Positions 8,039-17,166 of a DNA stretch of 64,000 nt are shown here, piece after piece. Made by a program: the position numbers and the translations under genes. Positions within the stretch are counted from its first letter, which is position 1. Each line of letters begins with the position of its first letter. The DNA is taken from NCBI GenBank assembly GCA_029238215.1, contig JAQWGN010000003.1:1-64000 (forward strand), written 5' to 3'. The stretch comes from Flavobacteriaceae bacterium (GTDB taxonomy: Bacteria; Bacteroidota; Bacteroidia; Flavobacteriales; Flavobacteriaceae). The notes beneath the pieces were generated by a model that ran no database searches, was not told where the DNA came from, and worked only from the letters and a program-made list of their open reading frames with translations.

Positions 8039-9458
8039 TTTATTAATAACTGTACTATTATTTACTCTCGGAGTTGCCCTAGGGCAGCAAGATGCACGTA
8101 TTGTTCCATGGACACTTGACGCTGCAGTTACTCACGCAGTAAAAAACAGCGTTCAAATTCGACAAGCCTATTTGGATGTTCTAGATGCAGAAAGCTATAA
8201 AAGCCAAGCCGTTGGGAACTTTTTACCATCACTAAACGTATCCTTAGGCCATTCTTGGAATGTAGGCCTTAACCGGAACTTAACGACCAATGTATTTGAA
8301 GACATGACCAATCAATTTTCGAGCGGTTCTGTAGATTTAGGCGTTACCCTTTATAACGGAAAACGTAATGTTTACCAGCTTATGAGTGCCAATCTTGGCA
8401 TCCTAGCCCGTAAGTATCAACTTGAAGACATGAAAGATGATGTTCAGTTACTTGTTGTGAATGCGTATTTACAAGTGGTTTTTGGCAAGGAAAATCTTGC
8501 CATACAAAAAGCCCAGCTACTGGTTACGCAATCTGAACTAAATGAAGCCCAAGCTATGGTAGATGCGGGTGTCATCCCTGATGGAGAGCGCTACGAATTA
8601 GAGGCGAACCTTGCCGCGCAAGAGCAACAAGTAGTTACAGCACAAAATAATGTTGAAATTGCCCGGATTTCATTAGCACAATTGTTACTTATATCTGATT
8701 ATGAGCAGTTTTTTATCGCTGATGTAGACTATGACATGGTTTCATCGCTTATTTTAGACAAAAGTGCAAAAGAGTTATTTGAAAAGGCTGTCTCTAGCCG
8801 AAATGATATTTTATTGGCTAAAACCAATGTAGATATTGCTGAGGCAAATTTAAAAATTGCGAAATCCGCCTATCAGCCAAGCTTATCGGGATACTATAGT
8901 TACAGCTCTCGGGTTTCATATGCCGACAGACTGGAAGCAACAGGAAACTTTAATGATATACCTATTGGGACAGTTGCTGAAACTGGGCAATTGGTGGTCA
9001 CACCTCAACCAGAAACAGCGATTGCATCACACATGTCTTTAAGCGACCAACTTCGACTAAACGATGGGCATAATTTTGGTGTAAGCTTACGCATTCCCGT
9101 ACTCAATGGCCTGTCGGTCAAGAACAATGTTCGGCGCAGTAAAGTTGGTGTAGAACGCTCATCAACGTTACTTACCCAGCAAAAGCAAGACTTGGAACGC
9201 ACCATTTATCAATCGTATGCTGATGCTCGTGGCGCTTTAGAAAGTTACAAAGCCGCACAAAAAACAACAGAAGCTAGAAAACAAGCTTATGAATATGCTT
9301 TAGAACGATTTTCTTTAGGCGCTTCCACTTCCTTAGAGTTTTCACAGACCAAACAGCGCTATGATGTTGCTGTTTCTACAGAACTACAAGCAAAATTTGA
9401 CGCCATTTTTCGCGTTAAAATTTTAGAATTTTATTTTGGAATACCACTAAGCCTCTAA
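8028..9458 (+). CDS. TolC-family outer-membrane efflux protein
   Basis: I place the start at ATG 8028 (or the adjacent ATG 8031). The encoded MMRSLLITVLLFTLGVALGQ is a good signal peptide, whereas the longer frame from 7956 reads through the adaptor gene. The mature part has the two-fold OEP pattern: long helices rich in Ala, Gln and Glu (NAYLQVVFGKENLAIQKAQL, ARISLAQLLL, RSDILLAK-like) and a second repeat containing LRIPVLNGLSVKNNVRRSK. TolC proteins form the trimeric exit duct. It closes the export operon. Confidence 0.9.
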   Translation: MMRSLLITVLLFTLGVALGQQDARIVPWTLDAAVTHAVKNSVQIRQAYLDVLDAESYKSQAVGNFLPSLNVSLGHSWNVGLNRNLTTNVFEDMTNQFSSGSVDLGVTLYNGKRNVYQLMSANLGILARKYQLEDMKDDVQLLVVNAYLQVVFGKENLAIQKAQLLVTQSELNEAQAMVDAGVIPDGERYELEANLAAQEQQVVTAQNNVEIARISLAQLLLISDYEQFFIADVDYDMVSSLILDKSAKELFEKAVSSRNDILLAKTNVDIAEANLKIAKSAYQPSLSGYYSYSSRVSYADRLEATGNFNDIPIGTVAETGQLVVTPQPETAIASHMSLSDQLRLNDGHNFGVSLRIPVLNGLSVKNNVRRSKVGVERSSTLLTQQKQDLERTIYQSYADARGALESYKAAQKTTEARKQAYEYALERFSLGASTSLEFSQTKQRYDVAVSTELQAKFDAIFRVKILEFYFGIPLSL

Positions 9459-9463
9459 AGTAG

Positions 9464-9471
9464 TATTTTTG
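9464..9471 (+). promoter_or_regulatory. -7 box placed 4 bases before tsaB
   Basis: TATTTTTG fits TAnnTTTG exactly and is followed by CCCC and the ATG of tsaB. In Bacteroidota transcription starts a few bases after this box, so the mRNA would begin at or next to the start codon (leaderless). The same spacing occurs at several other genes in the window. Confidence 0.6.
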
Positions 9472-9475
9472 CCCC

Positions 9476-10165
9476 ATGGCATACCTGCTACATTTAGAAA
9501 CTTCAACCGAACAATGTTCTGTTGCGCTTAGTGAAAATCAAGCATTATTAGCCCATCGAGTAGAATTGGGCGAAGGCTTTTCACATGCTGCCAAATTACA
9601 TGTCTTTATCGGTGAAGTATTGGAGGCTGCAGGAATTATTCCAAGTCAGTTAGCTGCAATTTCGGTAAGTGAGGGACCCGGATCGTTTACAGGATTGCGT
9701 ATTGGAAGTGTAGCCGCGAAAGGATTGTGCTTTGCCCTAGATATTCCACTTATAACATTACCCACACTTGCTGTTCTTGCATTTCCGTTTTTAGGAAATG
9801 CCAAGATAATTTCTTTATTAGATGCTCGTCGTGATGAGGTATACACGGCTTCCTATACTTCTGAAGGAGTTGAATCTACTTCTGTCCAAGCACATATACT
9901 TACGGCAGACTCTTTTAATGAGCATGTTCATGAAACTTGTTGTTTTGTAGGTACAGCTGCCAAAAAAACGGAAGTAATACTGCCAGCAAACCCAAACTGG
10001 ACTTTTGTCCATGCCCACCCCAAAGCAACCGCCATGATTACTTTGGCAAATACCGCTTTTGTAAATCAAAAGTTTACCGATCATTACGCATTTGTACCAA
10101 CCTACATAAAACCAGTACGAATTACGCCTTCCAAAAAAGACGCCTTAGGCAGGATGGTGGATTAG
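9476..10165 (+). CDS. tsaB: TsaB (YeaZ), tRNA t6A modification
   Basis: The 229-residue protein begins with YLLHLETSTEQCSVAL and contains ISVSEGPGSFTGLRIGSVAAKGL, the strongly conserved actin-like ASKHA segment of TsaB. TsaB dimerises with TsaD and works with TsaE and TsaC to make N6-threonylcarbamoyladenosine at position 37 of ANN-decoding tRNAs. It is probably transcribed from its own promoter right after the export operon. Length is usual for the family. Confidence 0.93.
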   Translation: MAYLLHLETSTEQCSVALSENQALLAHRVELGEGFSHAAKLHVFIGEVLEAAGIIPSQLAAISVSEGPGSFTGLRIGSVAAKGLCFALDIPLITLPTLAVLAFPFLGNAKIISLLDARRDEVYTASYTSEGVESTSVQAHILTADSFNEHVHETCCFVGTAAKKTEVILPANPNWTFVHAHPKATAMITLANTAFVNQKFTDHYAFVPTYIKPVRITPSKKDALGRMVD

Positions 10166-10241
10166 TTTTAGCGAAATGTGCTAGTATTTGACCCTAGCTT
10201 AACCAAGACACAAAATAAATTAACTAGAAAAATAAAAGGGC

Positions 10242-11120
10242 TTACCCGTTTATTGCTACGACTTGCTCTACTTTTCCAGGAAGCATTTCGCGCATCATGG
10301 TTTCGATGCCATTCTTTAGGGTAAAGGTAGATGAAGGACACCCACTACAGGCGCCTTGTAGTACCACATGTACAGCTTTGGCGGTTTCATCAAACGATTG
10401 GAACACAATATTCCCTCCGTCAGAAGCTACAGCAGGTTTTATGTATTCATCTAGAATACGAACGATTTCTTGTTCTGTAGGACTGTATGTTGCGGCGGTT
10501 TCAGCCGCTTCTTTTTCTTGCGTGGGCGAAACAAAATCTGGCGCAAGAATTGGTTTTTTTGCAGCGATATATTCACGAATAAAGGTGCGAACTTGTTGTA
10601 CAACTTCCTCCCAAGTTGTAATCTCATACTTGGTAATCGAAACAAAATTTTCGTCCATATACACCTCTTTTACAAAAGGAAAATGGAATAAAGCCTGCGC
10701 TAGCGGGGCACTTTTTGTAGTGTCTATGGATGTAAACTCAAGGCTTTCATCGACTAGCTTTTTATTCGCAACAAACTTCATCACCGCAGGATTGGGCGTG
10801 CTTTCGGCATACACACTAGCAGGTGCGGATTTTTTTTCTTTAACAATTTCCCCTCCATCTGCCAGGTATTTTTCGAGTTGCTCCTGTACTTCGTTTTGTA
10901 CGTCGTTCCATTCTACAATAGGAAAACGTTCTAATGTAAGTTGGGTACTGTTAAGTGTAACAGCCTTTACGAAGGGTAAATAAAACAGTTGCTGAGCTAA
11001 AGGCACTTCCTGTGCTTCCGCAACATTATTAAAAGCATATGCACGCTCTACCAAAGGAGTCTCTGTTTCAAAAATGAGTAAATCAGGATTATCGGATGGT
11101 TGTATACGGAAACGATTCAT
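10242..11120 (-). CDS. Nfu-type Fe-S cluster scaffold with duplicated N-domain
   Basis: The ATG at 11120 is chosen because an upstream TTG (11135) overlaps a promoter box. The 292-residue protein has two copies of the Nfu N-terminal domain. The second is introduced by AESTPNPAVMKFVANKK and the first is more diverged. A C-terminal NifU-like domain follows with the cluster-binding pair GACSGCPSST (Cys258 and Cys261). It would assemble or carry 4Fe-4S clusters to target enzymes in the cytoplasm. The doubled N-domain is longer than E. coli-type Nfu and appears to be the Bacteroidota layout. It is divergent from the next gene. Confidence 0.9.
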   Translation of the reverse strand: MNRFRIQPSDNPDLLIFETETPLVERAYAFNNVAEAQEVPLAQQLFYLPFVKAVTLNSTQLTLERFPIVEWNDVQNEVQEQLEKYLADGGEIVKEKKSAPASVYAESTPNPAVMKFVANKKLVDESLEFTSIDTTKSAPLAQALFHFPFVKEVYMDENFVSITKYEITTWEEVVQQVRTFIREYIAAKKPILAPDFVSPTQEKEAAETAATYSPTEQEIVRILDEYIKPAVASDGGNIVFQSFDETAKAVHVVLQGACSGCPSSTFTLKNGIETMMREMLPGKVEQVVAING

Positions 11121-11132
11121 GCGCTTTTTATG

Positions 11133-11140
11133 CAAAAATA
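11133..11140 (-). promoter_or_regulatory. -7 box for the nfu gene
   Basis: On the minus strand the sequence reads TATTTTTG, an exact TAnnTTTG, with 12 bases to the chosen ATG. It argues against the TTG start that would lie inside the box. Confidence 0.5.
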
Positions 11141-11195
11141 CACATTAACACACTCATGTGTCTATGCACACTTAATGATTTTTGTATTTTGCAGT

Positions 11196-11708
11196 ATGCT
11201 TATAAAAACTATATTAGGTCATACACCCCAATACGGATCAGATTGTTTTTTTGCCGATAACGCAACGCTTATTGGAGATATTGTTATGGGGAATGATTGT
11301 TCGATTTGGTTTCAAGCCGTTATTCGAGGTGATGTAAATGCAATTCGAATCGGCAATCAGGTAAACATACAAGATGGCGCAGTTATCCACGCTACGTATA
11401 AAACATCTGCTACCACTATAGGAAACAATGTTTCTATAGGTCATAATGCGATTGTTCACGGGTGTACCATTCACGACAATGTTTTGGTGGGCATGGGCGC
11501 TATAATAATGGATGATGCAGTAATTGAGTCTAATAGTATTATTGCAGCTGGGGCAGTAGTTTCCAAAAACACGATAGTCCCCTCGGGGTCGGTTTATGGA
11601 GGAATACCCGCCAAAAAAATTAAGGACACTTCGCCTGAGCTAATTTCTGGTGAAATTGAGCGTATTGCCAAAAATTACAGTCTTTACGCTAGTTGGTTTA
11701 AAGATTAA
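11196..11708 (+). CDS. gamma-carbonic-anhydrase-like hexapeptide-repeat protein
   Basis: The ATG at 11196 gives the usual family length of 170 residues; the in-frame extension upstream is not conserved in character. The product is a left-handed beta-helix with hexapeptide periodicity (GDIVMGNDCSIWFQAVIRGDVNAI, NNVSIGHNAIVHGCTI, NVLVGMGAIIMDDAVI). The metal-ligand histidines of gamma-class enzymes can be seen in VSIGHNAIVHG and an earlier His in the INIQDGAVIHA segment. Members include YrdA/PaaY; real carbonic anhydrase activity varies. The 3' end overlaps convergent murI by 4 bases. Confidence 0.88.
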   Translation: MLIKTILGHTPQYGSDCFFADNATLIGDIVMGNDCSIWFQAVIRGDVNAIRIGNQVNIQDGAVIHATYKTSATTIGNNVSIGHNAIVHGCTIHDNVLVGMGAIIMDDAVIESNSIIAAGAVVSKNTIVPSGSVYGGIPAKKIKDTSPELISGEIERIAKNYSLYASWFKD

Positions 11709-12478
11709 ACTTGAATCATTTTAATATTTTCTACACCAAAAGATTTCCAAAGGGTTTTATTGGGTGGCGCAGTACTGTAATACTGGATGCTTCTACTTGA
11801 AGAATTATTTAGAACAGTATCATTTAACAAACGTTCTGTTTGACGAGCAACAGCATCACTACAATCTACAATCCGAACGGACTGTGGTAGCACACGTTTT
11901 AAAGCAGGAATTAAAAAGGGGTAGTGTGTGCAGCCCAAAACTAAATGATCAATGGGGTGTTTTAGCATAGGTTTTAAGGCATTTTTAAGCTGTATTTCTG
12001 CCTCTATACTATCTGCCATACCGGCTTCTACCAATTGCACCAGACCCTTGCCTACTTGGGTAATAACCTGGATGTCTTTGGCGTGGTCGTTTGTGGTGTT
12101 TTGAAAAAGTTCGCTTGTGAGCGTCCCTTGCGTGGCAAGTACGCCAACAACAGCTGTTTTACTGCCTAAAGCCGCAGGCTTGATGGCGGGTTCTATGCCT
12201 ACAAAAGAAACGGGAAAGTTTTCACGTAACGTACTAATTGCATTAGTAGTTGCTGTGTTACAGGCTACTACAATTAGTTTGCAATGTCGTTTAATAAGCC
12301 ATGCAGTTATTCGCTCAGAACGGTTTATGATTTCTTCTTTGCTTCGTTTTCCATACGGTGTATACGCCTGATCTGCGACATATATAAAGTTTTCATGGGG
12401 CAATTTTTCTGCCAAAGCTCTGAGAACCGAAAGCCCTCCTACTCCTGAATCAAAAATACCAATGGGAACGTTGCGCAT
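11705..12478 (-). CDS. murI: glutamate racemase
   Basis: This 257-residue enzyme converts L- to D-glutamate for peptidoglycan. It has the opening IGIFDSGVGGLSVLRAL and the two catalytic cysteines in VVACNTATTNA and LVLGCTHYPFL, plus the conserved YVADQAYTPYGKR. It is the last gene of the minus-strand envelope cluster but is separated from ompH by a hairpin terminator. Confidence 0.95.
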   Translation of the reverse strand: MRNVPIGIFDSGVGGLSVLRALAEKLPHENFIYVADQAYTPYGKRSKEEIINRSERITAWLIKRHCKLIVVACNTATTNAISTLRENFPVSFVGIEPAIKPAALGSKTAVVGVLATQGTLTSELFQNTTNDHAKDIQVITQVGKGLVQLVEAGMADSIEAEIQLKNALKPMLKHPIDHLVLGCTHYPFLIPALKRVLPQSVRIVDCSDAVARQTERLLNDTVLNNSSSRSIQYYSTAPPNKTLWKSFGVENIKMIQV

Positions 12479-12490
12479 GCCTAAAAATAA

Positions 12491-12519
12491 AAAAACTGCT
12501 TCGAATAGAAGCAGTTTTT
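12491..12519 (-). terminator. hairpin between ompH and murI
   Basis: A perfect 12-base stem (AAAAACTGCTTC pairing with GAAGCAGTTTTT) with a five-base loop ends in a run of T when read on either strand. On the minus strand it would end most transcripts after the ompH genes, leaving murI with read-through or its own start. Confidence 0.75.
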
Positions 12520-12541
12520 AAGATTTTATATAATGTGTGCT

Positions 12542-13045
12542 TTAAATACCTAAAGCTTTCTTTACGTCTGGCTCGAGGTCTTTTCCCTCAGCCATCATTA
12601 CAGACCCGCCTAAACTTGCATCAAGGACATAGTCAAAACCTTGCCCTTTTGCTATTTCTTGAATTTTTGCACGAGCATTTTCAATAATAGGACGCAAGAG
12701 GTCAGCTTGTTTTTTTTGAATGTCTTGAGAAGCTGTTTGACGAAATTGTTGGATGTTTTGTTCCATGCCTGCTAATTCTTGTTGACGCGCTTGGTTGGTA
12801 ACATCAGTTTGAGTTTCTGCTTCAGCAGAATACGTTTGAAGCTTAGTTTGATATTCTTTAATAGAAGCCTCAATTTCCGTTTGGTAGTCCTTTTCTAGTT
12901 TTTGTACTTCTTCCTGTGCGGCCAAAACGCTAGGCATTTCACTTATTAACTTTTGGAAGTCAATATGAGCGACTTTACTTTGAGCAAATGTTGCGCTGCT
13001 AAGGATTAAAGCAAGGGTTAAAACGAGTGTAGATATATATTTCAT
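12542..13045 (-). CDS. OmpH/Skp-like periplasmic chaperone (short)
   Basis: The 167-residue protein has a signal peptide (MKYISTLVLTLALILSSATFAQ), the small beta part KVAHIDFQKLISEMPSV and a long charged helical hairpin (about 45-130). It ends with the beta strand DYVLDASLGGSVMMAEGKDL. This is the Skp/OmpH jellyfish fold that holds unfolded outer-membrane proteins for the BAM complex. It follows a longer paralogue and bamA on the same strand, matching the conserved bamA-ompH-ompH order in Bacteroidota. Confidence 0.9.
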   Translation of the reverse strand: MKYISTLVLTLALILSSATFAQSKVAHIDFQKLISEMPSVLAAQEEVQKLEKDYQTEIEASIKEYQTKLQTYSAEAETQTDVTNQARQQELAGMEQNIQQFRQTASQDIQKKQADLLRPIIENARAKIQEIAKGQGFDYVLDASLGGSVMMAEGKDLEPDVKKALGI

Positions 13046-13075
13046 TTGATTAAGATTAATTGAAAATTACTTTTA

Positions 13076-13936
13076 TTATTTAGTTTGTTTGCGTTTTTCT
13101 TCTAGTTCTTTTTTACGACGCTCTAGTTCTTCTTTGCGTTCTTGTTTACGTTTTTCTAAAGCTTCTGCTTGTTCTTTTTTACGACGAGCAAGTTCTTCTT
13201 CGCGTTCTTTCTTTTTTAATTCTATTTCAACTTTTCGTTCTTCTAGTAAACGTAGGCGTTCTGCCTTTCGTTTTTCAAGTGCTTTACGACGTGATTCCAA
13301 CTGTGGATTGCTACTATTCTGACGCTCTTCTTTCTTGGTTTTAAGCAAAAATTCTTTTGCTTTTTTCTTGTCCTCTATCGTAATATATCGGATTACAAGG
13401 TCGCTAATATCGTATTTTTTTTCGGAATGTAATATTACAATGTCTGCCGTGCTGTCAAATACATAATCTAGTTTTCTGTCATCTGCAACTTCTCGTATAG
13501 CGGTTAAGATCTCGTCTTGAGCTGGCTGGGCCAATAAAACCTTTTGCTTTATCCAATCTCCTTCTGTGCCAAAACGTTGTTCAATGTATTGATCAAGTTT
13601 TTCTTGGTCAAATGTTATGTCTTCTGAACGCTCTTCAATGATTTCTTCCGTTAATAATGGACGTTCAAGTTCAAGAGCCTTACTGCGTTCATCAAGCGAT
13701 TTTTGCCGCTCAGTAATTTCATTTCGCCATTCGGCGATCTTCCCTTCAAGTTCTTGGCTAGATGCTGCATAGCCTTTATGTGATTCTAAAACCTTATCTA
13801 GATTTAAAAAACCAATGCGCACATTTTTTTGAGCACTAAGTGAACTAGCGGCAAAAAATACAATCAATAAGGAGTAACTAACACGCACGTGTTTTTTTCT
13901 TAAAACTGTTGACCAATGATAAAATGTGTTTCCCAT
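13076..13936 (-). CDS. OmpH/Skp-like chaperone with long basic/acidic coiled-coil tail
   Basis: This 286-residue paralogue has a hydrophobic export signal (SYSLLIVFFAASSLSAQ) and the Skp core (RIGFLNLDKVLESHKGYA to YVFDSTADIVILHSEKKYD, about 40-175). The C-terminal third is made almost entirely of Lys, Arg and Glu heptad-like repeats (ERRKKELEE type). The tail is probably a single helix or coiled coil. The start is uncertain: ATG 13936 overlaps the end of bamA by 37 bases, and GTG codons shortly downstream are alternatives. It likely acts with the next gene as an OMP chaperone. Confidence 0.85.
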   Translation of the reverse strand: MGNTFYHWSTVLRKKHVRVSYSLLIVFFAASSLSAQKNVRIGFLNLDKVLESHKGYAASSQELEGKIAEWRNEITERQKSLDERSKALELERPLLTEEIIEERSEDITFDQEKLDQYIEQRFGTEGDWIKQKVLLAQPAQDEILTAIREVADDRKLDYVFDSTADIVILHSEKKYDISDLVIRYITIEDKKKAKEFLLKTKKEERQNSSNPQLESRRKALEKRKAERLRLLEERKVEIELKKKEREEELARRKKEQAEALEKRKQERKEELERRKKELEEKRKQTK

Positions 13937-16452
13937 CCGTGAGGATTTAAGTCGTTTTGAAGCTCACTATCAAACCCATATCCAAAATCTATGCCTAACA
14001 AACCAAAAGCGGGCATAAAAATTCGAATTCCGAATCCTGCGGAGCGTTTGCTATTAAACGGATTAAATTCTCGAAAATTGTTGAAGCCGTTACCAGCCTC
14101 TAAAAAAGATAGTGCAAAAATAGACGCACTTGGCTTTAGTGTAATGGGATAGCGCAGCTCTAACGAAAACTTATTATAAATTGTAGAACCATCTTGATTT
14201 GAAAGCGATTGATTTTCATACCCTCTTAAAGCCACCGTCTCTCTGCCATCAAGAGCGTATTGTGAAAGACCGTCACCCCCAAGATAATAGCGCTCAAATG
14301 GGATAATGCCGCGGTCTTGATTGTAAGATCCTAAGAAACCAAACTCGGCATGTGTTTTTAGAATAAGTTTATCTACAAGGCGCGTGTACCAACTCCCCTC
14401 AAAATTAAGTTTGTAATATTCTAACCATCTAAATTTTTCCTGATCAATTTTTTCTCGGTCTGGATTGCCGTTAGCATCTTGAAACGCAGTTTGATTCTCC
14501 AAATCACCATAATCCACATTATTAAACAAGGAATAAGGGAATGTCACTTTTGCTCCTATTGAAAACGAGGAACCACCCACGGGGAAAATTGGGTTTGTAA
14601 AAGTGTTGTTTCTAGATAGTGCGATGGCATAAAAAAGATTGTGTGATACTCCATCGCCAAAAGTAAATAGCCCCGTATAATAATTATTTAAATCAAAAAA
14701 CTGGTAACCAATGGTTTGTGATAATGTAAAATAATCATCGGGGACTTGAAGGCGTTTTGCAAGTCCAAAATTAATACCTCTAATTTTAAAGTACTGATTT
14801 TTATCAGCAAGTCCAGTTTGAAAGTTATATCGATATTGGGTTGTTTGCGAAATAGACGTAGAAAATCGAACAGGTTGTTGTCCGCCTAGCCAAGGCTCTG
14901 CGAATGAAAAACTGTAGGTTTCGTAAAACCTACTTGCTTGCAATCGTAGCGACAACTGTTGCCCATCACCCATGGGAACAGGCTTGTATTCCTTTTTATT
15001 AAAAATGTTTCGAATGGAGAAGTTGTTAAATGACAGCCCAAGCGTTCCAATAAAACCACCCCCTCCGTAGCCACCTTGTAATTCAATTTGACTAGCACCT
15101 TTTTCTGCCAAACTGTATTCAATGTCTACTGTTCCTGCATTGGGATCCACATTTTTAAAGTCAGGGCTGATTTGTTCAGGGTCAAAAAAGCCAAGCTGGC
15201 CTAGTTCACGTACAGAGCGTACAACCTTATCTTTACTGTAGATTTCACCAGGGCGGGTACGAATTTCTCTAAAGATAACATGATCATTCGTACGGTCATT
15301 ACCACGAACGGTTATGCGATTAAAGTATGCCGGCTTCCCCTCAGTAATTCGAATTTCAAAATTAATAGTATCGTTTACAGCACTTACTTCTACAGGGTTA
15401 ATACTTGAAAATAAATAGCCGTTATTTTGGTATAAGTTCGTAAGGTCTTCACCATCGGGTTTGGTTTGATCGGCAATGCGTTTCCGCAATAAAACACCAT
15501 TATATGAGTCTCCTGCTTTTATTCCTAGAATTCGAGAAAGTTGGACATCGCTATAAACAGAATTTCCAATAAAATCAACAGCGCCAAAATAGTATTTGTT
15601 CCCTTCTTGTAACGCAATATCAATATCAATTTTATTTGCATCAATTTTAACGGTATCCAATACTATACGCGCATCACGATATCCCTTTTCTTTATAAAAA
15701 TCCATCATGGATTTTAAGTCTTCTTCAAAGTCAGCTTCAATATATTTTGAACGTTTCCAGAAACGCCCAGGGAATTCGAGTTTGGTGCTTTTGAATTTTT
15801 TTCGAAGTTTTTTATCTTTAAAAATCTCGTTCCCGCTAAAAGAAATTGATCGAACCTTAACCCGATCACCCCGGTCAAGGGATACAAGCATTTTTTGATT
15901 ATTTACCCCCGATGTGTCAACTTTGGTATCTATTGTAACTTTGGCGTTTAAAAAGCCATCTTTTTTGTACTTATTTTCAATGTAGTTTTGGGTAGTAGCT
16001 AAAAAGTTATTGCTGAGTTTTTTACCCTTTTTGATTTCTGTATCCTTAACAATATCCTCAATTTTCCCTTTTTTAATTCCTTTAATGGTATAATCAGAAA
16101 GAGTTGGAAGTTCTTGAATGTAGAGTTCTAAGTCAACAACATCGCCTTCAATTTTAGTGATGAAAAACTCAATATCACTAAAAAGTTCTAGTTTCCATAA
16201 CTTGTTGATGGTAGCGCTAATTTCTTCACCAGGAATTTGAACTTTTTGTCCTTTTTGTAGTCCAGTATATGCAACGACTGTTTGGGCGCTAAAGCTTTTA
16301 ACTCCTGTAACGTTTATATCTCCAATCTGGTAAATACTTCCTTTGTCAAAAGAATTTGTTTGTGCTTGAGTAAGATGGGAGCTTACTAACGCAACACACA
16401 AAAAGAAGCAGTAAATGAGCCGGTTATGTAAGTTGTTCGCTTGTTTTTCCAA
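13900..16452 (-). CDS. bamA: BamA/Omp85 outer-membrane assembly protein
   Basis: The 850-residue product has a signal peptide (residues 10-30), successive POTRA domains (about 40-420, e.g. YQIGDINVTGVKSFSAQTVV and FNRITVRGNDRTNDHVIFREIRTRPGE) and a C-terminal beta-barrel. The barrel holds conserved FSTSIS and VALRGYENQSLS strands and ends in HFIIGQQF, with the terminal aromatic residue expected of Omp85. It inserts beta-barrel proteins into the outer membrane. Its start overlaps uppS by 29 bases and its end overlaps ompH. The uppS-bamA-ompH order is conserved in Bacteroidota. Confidence 0.95.
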   Translation of the reverse strand: MEKQANNLHNRLIYCFFLCVALVSSHLTQAQTNSFDKGSIYQIGDINVTGVKSFSAQTVVAYTGLQKGQKVQIPGEEISATINKLWKLELFSDIEFFITKIEGDVVDLELYIQELPTLSDYTIKGIKKGKIEDIVKDTEIKKGKKLSNNFLATTQNYIENKYKKDGFLNAKVTIDTKVDTSGVNNQKMLVSLDRGDRVKVRSISFSGNEIFKDKKLRKKFKSTKLEFPGRFWKRSKYIEADFEEDLKSMMDFYKEKGYRDARIVLDTVKIDANKIDIDIALQEGNKYYFGAVDFIGNSVYSDVQLSRILGIKAGDSYNGVLLRKRIADQTKPDGEDLTNLYQNNGYLFSSINPVEVSAVNDTINFEIRITEGKPAYFNRITVRGNDRTNDHVIFREIRTRPGEIYSKDKVVRSVRELGQLGFFDPEQISPDFKNVDPNAGTVDIEYSLAEKGASQIELQGGYGGGGFIGTLGLSFNNFSIRNIFNKKEYKPVPMGDGQQLSLRLQASRFYETYSFSFAEPWLGGQQPVRFSTSISQTTQYRYNFQTGLADKNQYFKIRGINFGLAKRLQVPDDYFTLSQTIGYQFFDLNNYYTGLFTFGDGVSHNLFYAIALSRNNTFTNPIFPVGGSSFSIGAKVTFPYSLFNNVDYGDLENQTAFQDANGNPDREKIDQEKFRWLEYYKLNFEGSWYTRLVDKLILKTHAEFGFLGSYNQDRGIIPFERYYLGGDGLSQYALDGRETVALRGYENQSLSNQDGSTIYNKFSLELRYPITLKPSASIFALSFLEAGNGFNNFREFNPFNSKRSAGFGIRIFMPAFGLLGIDFGYGFDSELQNDLNPHGWETHFIIGQQF

Positions 16453-17161
16453 ATCGACGTTCTCTTTTTTGATAACTTAAAATTGCCTTATGTAATGATT
16501 GCTCATTAAAATCTGGCCACAATTCATCAGTAAAATAAAGTTCAGCGTATGCAATTTGCCACAACAGAAAATTACTAATTCGGACCTCTCCACTTGTGCG
16601 GATGAGCAAATCTACATCAGGCAGATTTTGCGTGTAAAGATGCTTATTTATTATGGTTTCATCAATACTTTCAACAGGAATTATATTATTTTTAACTTTT
16701 TGGCTAATCTCAATAACAGCCTGTTTAATTTCTTCACGGGCTCCATAGCTCAAAGCAAGTGTCAAGTGAGTTCCTGTGTTATCTTGTGTTTTTAGAATAA
16801 CCTCGTTCAATTCGAGCTGTACTTTTTTAGGTAATTGCTCCAAAGAACCAATGGCACCTAAACGGATATTATTTTCAGTCATTCGCTCAAGCTCCTTTCG
16901 TAAGCTTCGCACCAACAAGCCCATAAGCGTTGTTACTTCTGTTTTTGGTCGCCTCCAATTTTCAGTTGAAAAAGCATATAGCGTTAGGTGTTTAATTCCC
17001 AGTTTTGCAGCCGATTCCACAGTTTTCCGCACCGCTTCTGCGCCAGCTTCGTGTCCACGGATACGCAGTTTTCCTTGTTTTTGCGCCCACCTACCATTCC
17101 CATCCATAATAATGGCAACATGTTGTGGTAATTCATTAGAATTAAGTTCTTTAGTATTCAT
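16424..17161 (-). CDS. uppS: isoprenyl (undecaprenyl) diphosphate synthase
   Basis: The ATG at 17161 gives a 245-residue enzyme of normal length; the longer frame would run into the upstream porG gene. Motifs of cis-prenyltransferases are present: HVAIIMDGNGRWA with the catalytic Asp, LTLYAFSTENWRRP, and LLIRTSGEVRISNFLLWQ. It makes the C55 lipid carrier for peptidoglycan and O-antigen. It is 5 bases after porG and overlaps bamA. Confidence 0.95.
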   Translation of the reverse strand: MNTKELNSNELPQHVAIIMDGNGRWAQKQGKLRIRGHEAGAEAVRKTVESAAKLGIKHLTLYAFSTENWRRPKTEVTTLMGLLVRSLRKELERMTENNIRLGAIGSLEQLPKKVQLELNEVILKTQDNTGTHLTLALSYGAREEIKQAVIEISQKVKNNIIPVESIDETIINKHLYTQNLPDVDLLIRTSGEVRISNFLLWQIAYAELYFTDELWPDFNEQSLHKAILSYQKRERRFGKTSEQLT

Positions 17162-17166
17162 GATAG

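Noticed and set aside
10297-10983. 228-codon plus-strand open frame opposite the Nfu gene
   Set aside because: Antisense to a gene with clear Fe-S scaffold motifs; its translation is Ser/Cys rich with no recognisable pattern, as expected of a shadow frame.
13076-13320. Low-complexity KER tail of the long OmpH as a misassembly
   Set aside because: The frame is intact and ends in a normal stop; long charged helices are known in OmpH-like proteins.
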